Shown here one piece after another: positions 7,287 through 10,285 of a stretch of DNA of 10,285 nucleotides (within the stretch, counting starts at the first letter, position 1; each line of letters begins with the position of its first letter). Origin of the DNA: Limimaricola sp041580155. GTDB taxonomy: Bacteria > Pseudomonadota > Alphaproteobacteria > Rhodobacterales > Rhodobacteraceae. Below the pieces are notes generated by a model. It ran no database searches and was not told the origin of the DNA. It was given only the letters and a program-made list of their open reading frames with translations. The stretch spans positions 1 through 10,285 of the forward strand of contig JBFGEI010000090.1 in the NCBI GenBank assembly GCA_041580155.1. Reading direction: 5' to 3'. Position numbers and translations under genes: made by a program.

Positions 7287-8401
7287 GCGGGTCTCCAGCG
7301 GCGCAGCAGCCCGGGCCTTGTGGTCCAGACCAGTTCGAGCGCGGCGATGCCGAAGCCGGCGAGCGCCGGCAGATAGATCAGCGGCCACAGCGCCGGGTCG
7401 CCGCGCACCGCGGTGGTCGCCGCCGATTCGAGCGCCTTGACCGCGATGATCAGGAAGATCGCCGCGACGATCTGCTTCCAGACCCCGAAGCGCGAGAAGC
7501 CGCCGATCAGCAGCGTCGCGAAGCCGATCAGCGCGCCGACCGTGGCCAGCAGCGGTTCGGCGATGCGTTCGTGGCCCTCGGCGATCAGCCGGCCGGCGCT
7601 GCGCCCGGTTTCCTCCTCGAGCGCGGCGTCCGGCGACAGAAGTTCGAGCGTCGGCACCTCGCGCGACCGGCGGCGGTCGGCGTCGGGCGCCTCGACCAGC
7701 GATCCGATGTCATAGGCGAAATCGGCAAAGGCGGTGGTCGACAGCCGCAGGTCGTCGCGGCGCAGCGTCTGCGCCATGCCGTCGATCATCACCAGCTGGG
7801 CGCCGCCGTCGCCCTGCACCAGATAGGCGCTGGCGGCGGTGTAGGTCATCAGCCGCTCGGGGTCGCGGCTGTCGGAAATCAGCAGGTCGCGCAGCTCGCC
7901 CTCGGCGGTGATGTTGCGGATGTAGAAGGTCAGGCCGGAGGTCGGCGACAGGAACTGGCCCTCCTGCAGCAGCCGCGCGGTGGCGGTCTGCGCGATCTCG
8001 GCCTGCCGGGTCGCCAGCCTTGCGTTGGCGGCCGGGTTCAGCACCACGGTCAGCGCCGCGGTCGCCAGCGTGACCATCAGCCCGAAGATCAGCACCGGCC
8101 GGGCCAGCCGGAAGCTGGAAAAGCCGGTCGCCTGCATCACCGTCAGCTCGCTGTCGGAACTCAGCCGGTTGGTGACGTAGAGGCTGGCCGCGAAGGCGGC
8201 GAGAGGCAGCACCGTGCGGATCAGCGTCGGCAGCGTCAGCATGGTGAATTCCAGGAACACCGCGGCGTTCTGGCCGTCCGCGATCAGCTGGTCGAACAGC
8301 GCCACCGCGCTGTTGACCCAGTAGACCAGGATCAGCACCAGCGAGAAAAAGCCGAACAGCATCATCAGTTGCGACAGCATGTATCTGTCGAATCGCGCCA
8401 C
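7283..8401 (-). CDS. lptF: LPS export ABC transporter permease LptF
   Basis: LptF is the second permease of the LptB2FG lipopolysaccharide extractor. It has the same fold as LptG: membrane segments at about 13-30, 60-78 and 101-121, a periplasmic jelly-roll, then segments at about 282-300, 309-325 and 338-358. The SSDSELTVMQATGFSS stretch (81-96) is the LptB-contacting coupling helix. The N-terminus (MARFDRYMLSQ) is the one I recognise from Rhodobacterales LptF. I place the start at GTG 8401, giving 372 residues, because GGGAG (8412-8408) lies six bases upstream. The ATG at 8407 would have that GGGAG directly against it, with no spacing; it adds two residues. The gene is first in the minus-strand operon, and the divergent region to its right should carry its promoter. 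Confidence 0.94.
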   Translation of the reverse strand: MARFDRYMLSQLMMLFGFFSLVLILVYWVNSAVALFDQLIADGQNAAVFLEFTMLTLPTLIRTVLPLAAFAASLYVTNRLSSDSELTVMQATGFSSFRLARPVLIFGLMVTLATAALTVVLNPAANARLATRQAEIAQTATARLLQEGQFLSPTSGLTFYIRNITAEGELRDLLISDSRDPERLMTYTAASAYLVQGDGGAQLVMIDGMAQTLRRDDLRLSTTAFADFAYDIGSLVEAPDADRRRSREVPTLELLSPDAALEEETGRSAGRLIAEGHERIAEPLLATVGALIGFATLLIGGFSRFGVWKQIVAAIFLIIAVKALESAATTAVRGDPALWPLIYLPALAGFGIAALELVWTTRPGLLRRWRPA

Positions 8402-8450
8402 CGGCATCTCCCGTCGCTTGCGCGGGCCAACAGGGACCGCCGTGCGGCTC

Positions 8451-8479
8451 AGGCTACAGGAACGGGGCGGGCGGGTGAA
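8451..8479 (-). promoter_or_regulatory. Candidate promoter for the lptF operon
   Basis: Read on the minus strand, TTCACC (8479-8474) and TAGCCT (8456-8451) are 17 bases apart. They match four and three of six positions of the sigma-70 consensus boxes. A start near 8444 would leave a leader of about 43 bases before the lptF GTG. This is the best-spaced pair I found in the gap, but matches this weak occur by chance. It is a suggestion only. Confidence 0.25.
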
Positions 8480-8512
8480 CAGGCATCTGGCCATCGCCGG
8501 GTGCCGGGGCTA

Positions 8513-8529
8513 GGTATCGGCGGGATACC
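8513..8529. promoter_or_regulatory. Inverted repeat GGTATC-N5-GATACC, possible operator
   Basis: GGTATC at 8513-8518 is exactly complementary to GATACC at 8524-8529 around GGCGG. It lies in the divergent lptF-pepA gap, 34 bases before the pepA ATG. It could be a dimeric regulator site or a small hairpin in a pepA leader transcript. TAGGTA (8511-8516), overlapping the left arm, might serve as a poor -10 box for pepA. I cannot assign it to a known regulator. Confidence 0.35.
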
Positions 8530-8552
8530 GACACCTCCCGACGTTTCCCGAC
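8526..8552 (+). repeat. Three heptamers with exact 10-bp phasing upstream of pepA
   Basis: TACCGAC (8526-8532), TCCCGAC (8536-8542) and TCCCGAC (8546-8552) are separated by three bases each. The CCGAC cores therefore recur every 10 bp, about one helical turn. The last copy ends one base before the pepA ribosome binding site AGGAG (8553-8557), and the first overlaps the right arm of the inverted repeat. It may be a protein-binding array or a remnant of slippage duplication. Confidence 0.5.
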
Positions 8553-8562
8553 AGGAGCTTAC

Positions 8563-10035
<1,473 letters not shown>

Positions 10036-10039
10036 GACC

Positions 10040-10285
10040 GTGGGGGCCGCGTTCTTCTATCACCTGACCGAGGGCCCGGCCGAGGAGGTGCTGCCGCAGC
10101 TGCTTGCCCTGGCCGGGCGCCAGGGCTGGCGGGTCGAGCTGCGCGGCCGCGATGCGCGGGTGATGGAGCGGCTCGACCTGGCGCTGTGGCGCGCCGGCCC
10201 GCCCGACGGCTTCGCGCCGCACGGGCTGGCCGGCGGGCCGCAGGACGCGCTGCAGCCGGTGCTGCTGACCCTGCCGGGCAGCCCG
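10040..10285 (+). CDS. holC: DNA polymerase III subunit chi, 3' part beyond the window
   Basis: The first 82 residues of HolC are present and the frame runs open through the window edge. Chi joins psi in the clamp-loader complex of the replicative polymerase and, in E. coli, contacts single-strand binding protein. The start FFYHLTEGPAEEVLPQLL, the GWRVELRGRD segment (29-38) and the FAPHGLAGGPQDALQPVLLT stretch (58-77) are characteristic of alphaproteobacterial HolC. The full protein is usually about 150 residues. The GTG at 10040 is the only plausible start: it lies four bases after the pepA stop, with GAGG (10027-10030) inside the pepA end acting as ribosome binding site. Transcription with pepA is very likely. 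The remaining sequence cannot be judged. Confidence 0.92.
   Translation, partial: MGAAFFYHLTEGPAEEVLPQLLALAGRQGWRVELRGRDARVMERLDLALWRAGPPDGFAPHGLAGGPQDALQPVLLTLPGSP

Overview
This is a very GC-rich, tightly packed chromosomal segment of core housekeeping genes. Gene content, order and protein features point to an alphaproteobacterium, most likely of the order Rhodobacterales (Paracoccaceae/Roseobacteraceae type). That placement rests on recognising the DUF4167 gene, the LptF N-terminus and the lptF-lptG-lptD-surA-pdxA-rsmA order; it is inference, not a database result. Base composition and codon use look even across the window, and I see no transposase, integrase, phage gene, tRNA, rRNA or CRISPR array.

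Layout. Positions 1-168 form a leader with no recognised gene. A DUF4167 gene follows on the + strand (169-822) and ends at a long perfect palindrome (829-856), a probable terminator. It faces the 3' end of a large minus-strand operon running from about 8401 down to 983: lptF, lptG, lptD, surA, pdxA, rsmA. Within it, lptF/lptG, lptG/lptD and surA/pdxA each overlap by four bases (ATGA); lptD/surA and pdxA/rsmA are 20 and 40 bases apart. A divergent control region (8402-8562) separates lptF from a plus-strand pair, pepA (8563-10035) and holC (10040 to beyond the window edge).

How the genes work together. LptF and LptG are the two membrane subunits of the ABC transporter that extracts lipopolysaccharide from the inner membrane. 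LptD is the outer-membrane barrel that inserts it into the outer leaflet. SurA is the periplasmic chaperone that helps fold outer-membrane barrels, LptD being a known client in E. coli. PdxA (pyridoxal phosphate synthesis) and RsmA/KsgA (dimethylation of two adenines in 16S rRNA) are metabolic and ribosome-assembly passengers that follow surA in E. coli too. PepA is an M17 leucyl aminopeptidase and HolC is the chi subunit of DNA polymerase III; both also lie divergent from lptFG in E. coli. The window therefore joins two loci that are separate in E. coli.

I did not find an undescribed system. The items most worth a second look are a helically phased heptamer repeat and an inverted repeat in the lptF-pepA control region, the lack of a ribosome binding site in front of pdxA, the cysteine layout of LptD, and a SurA whose two parvulin-like modules both look degenerate.
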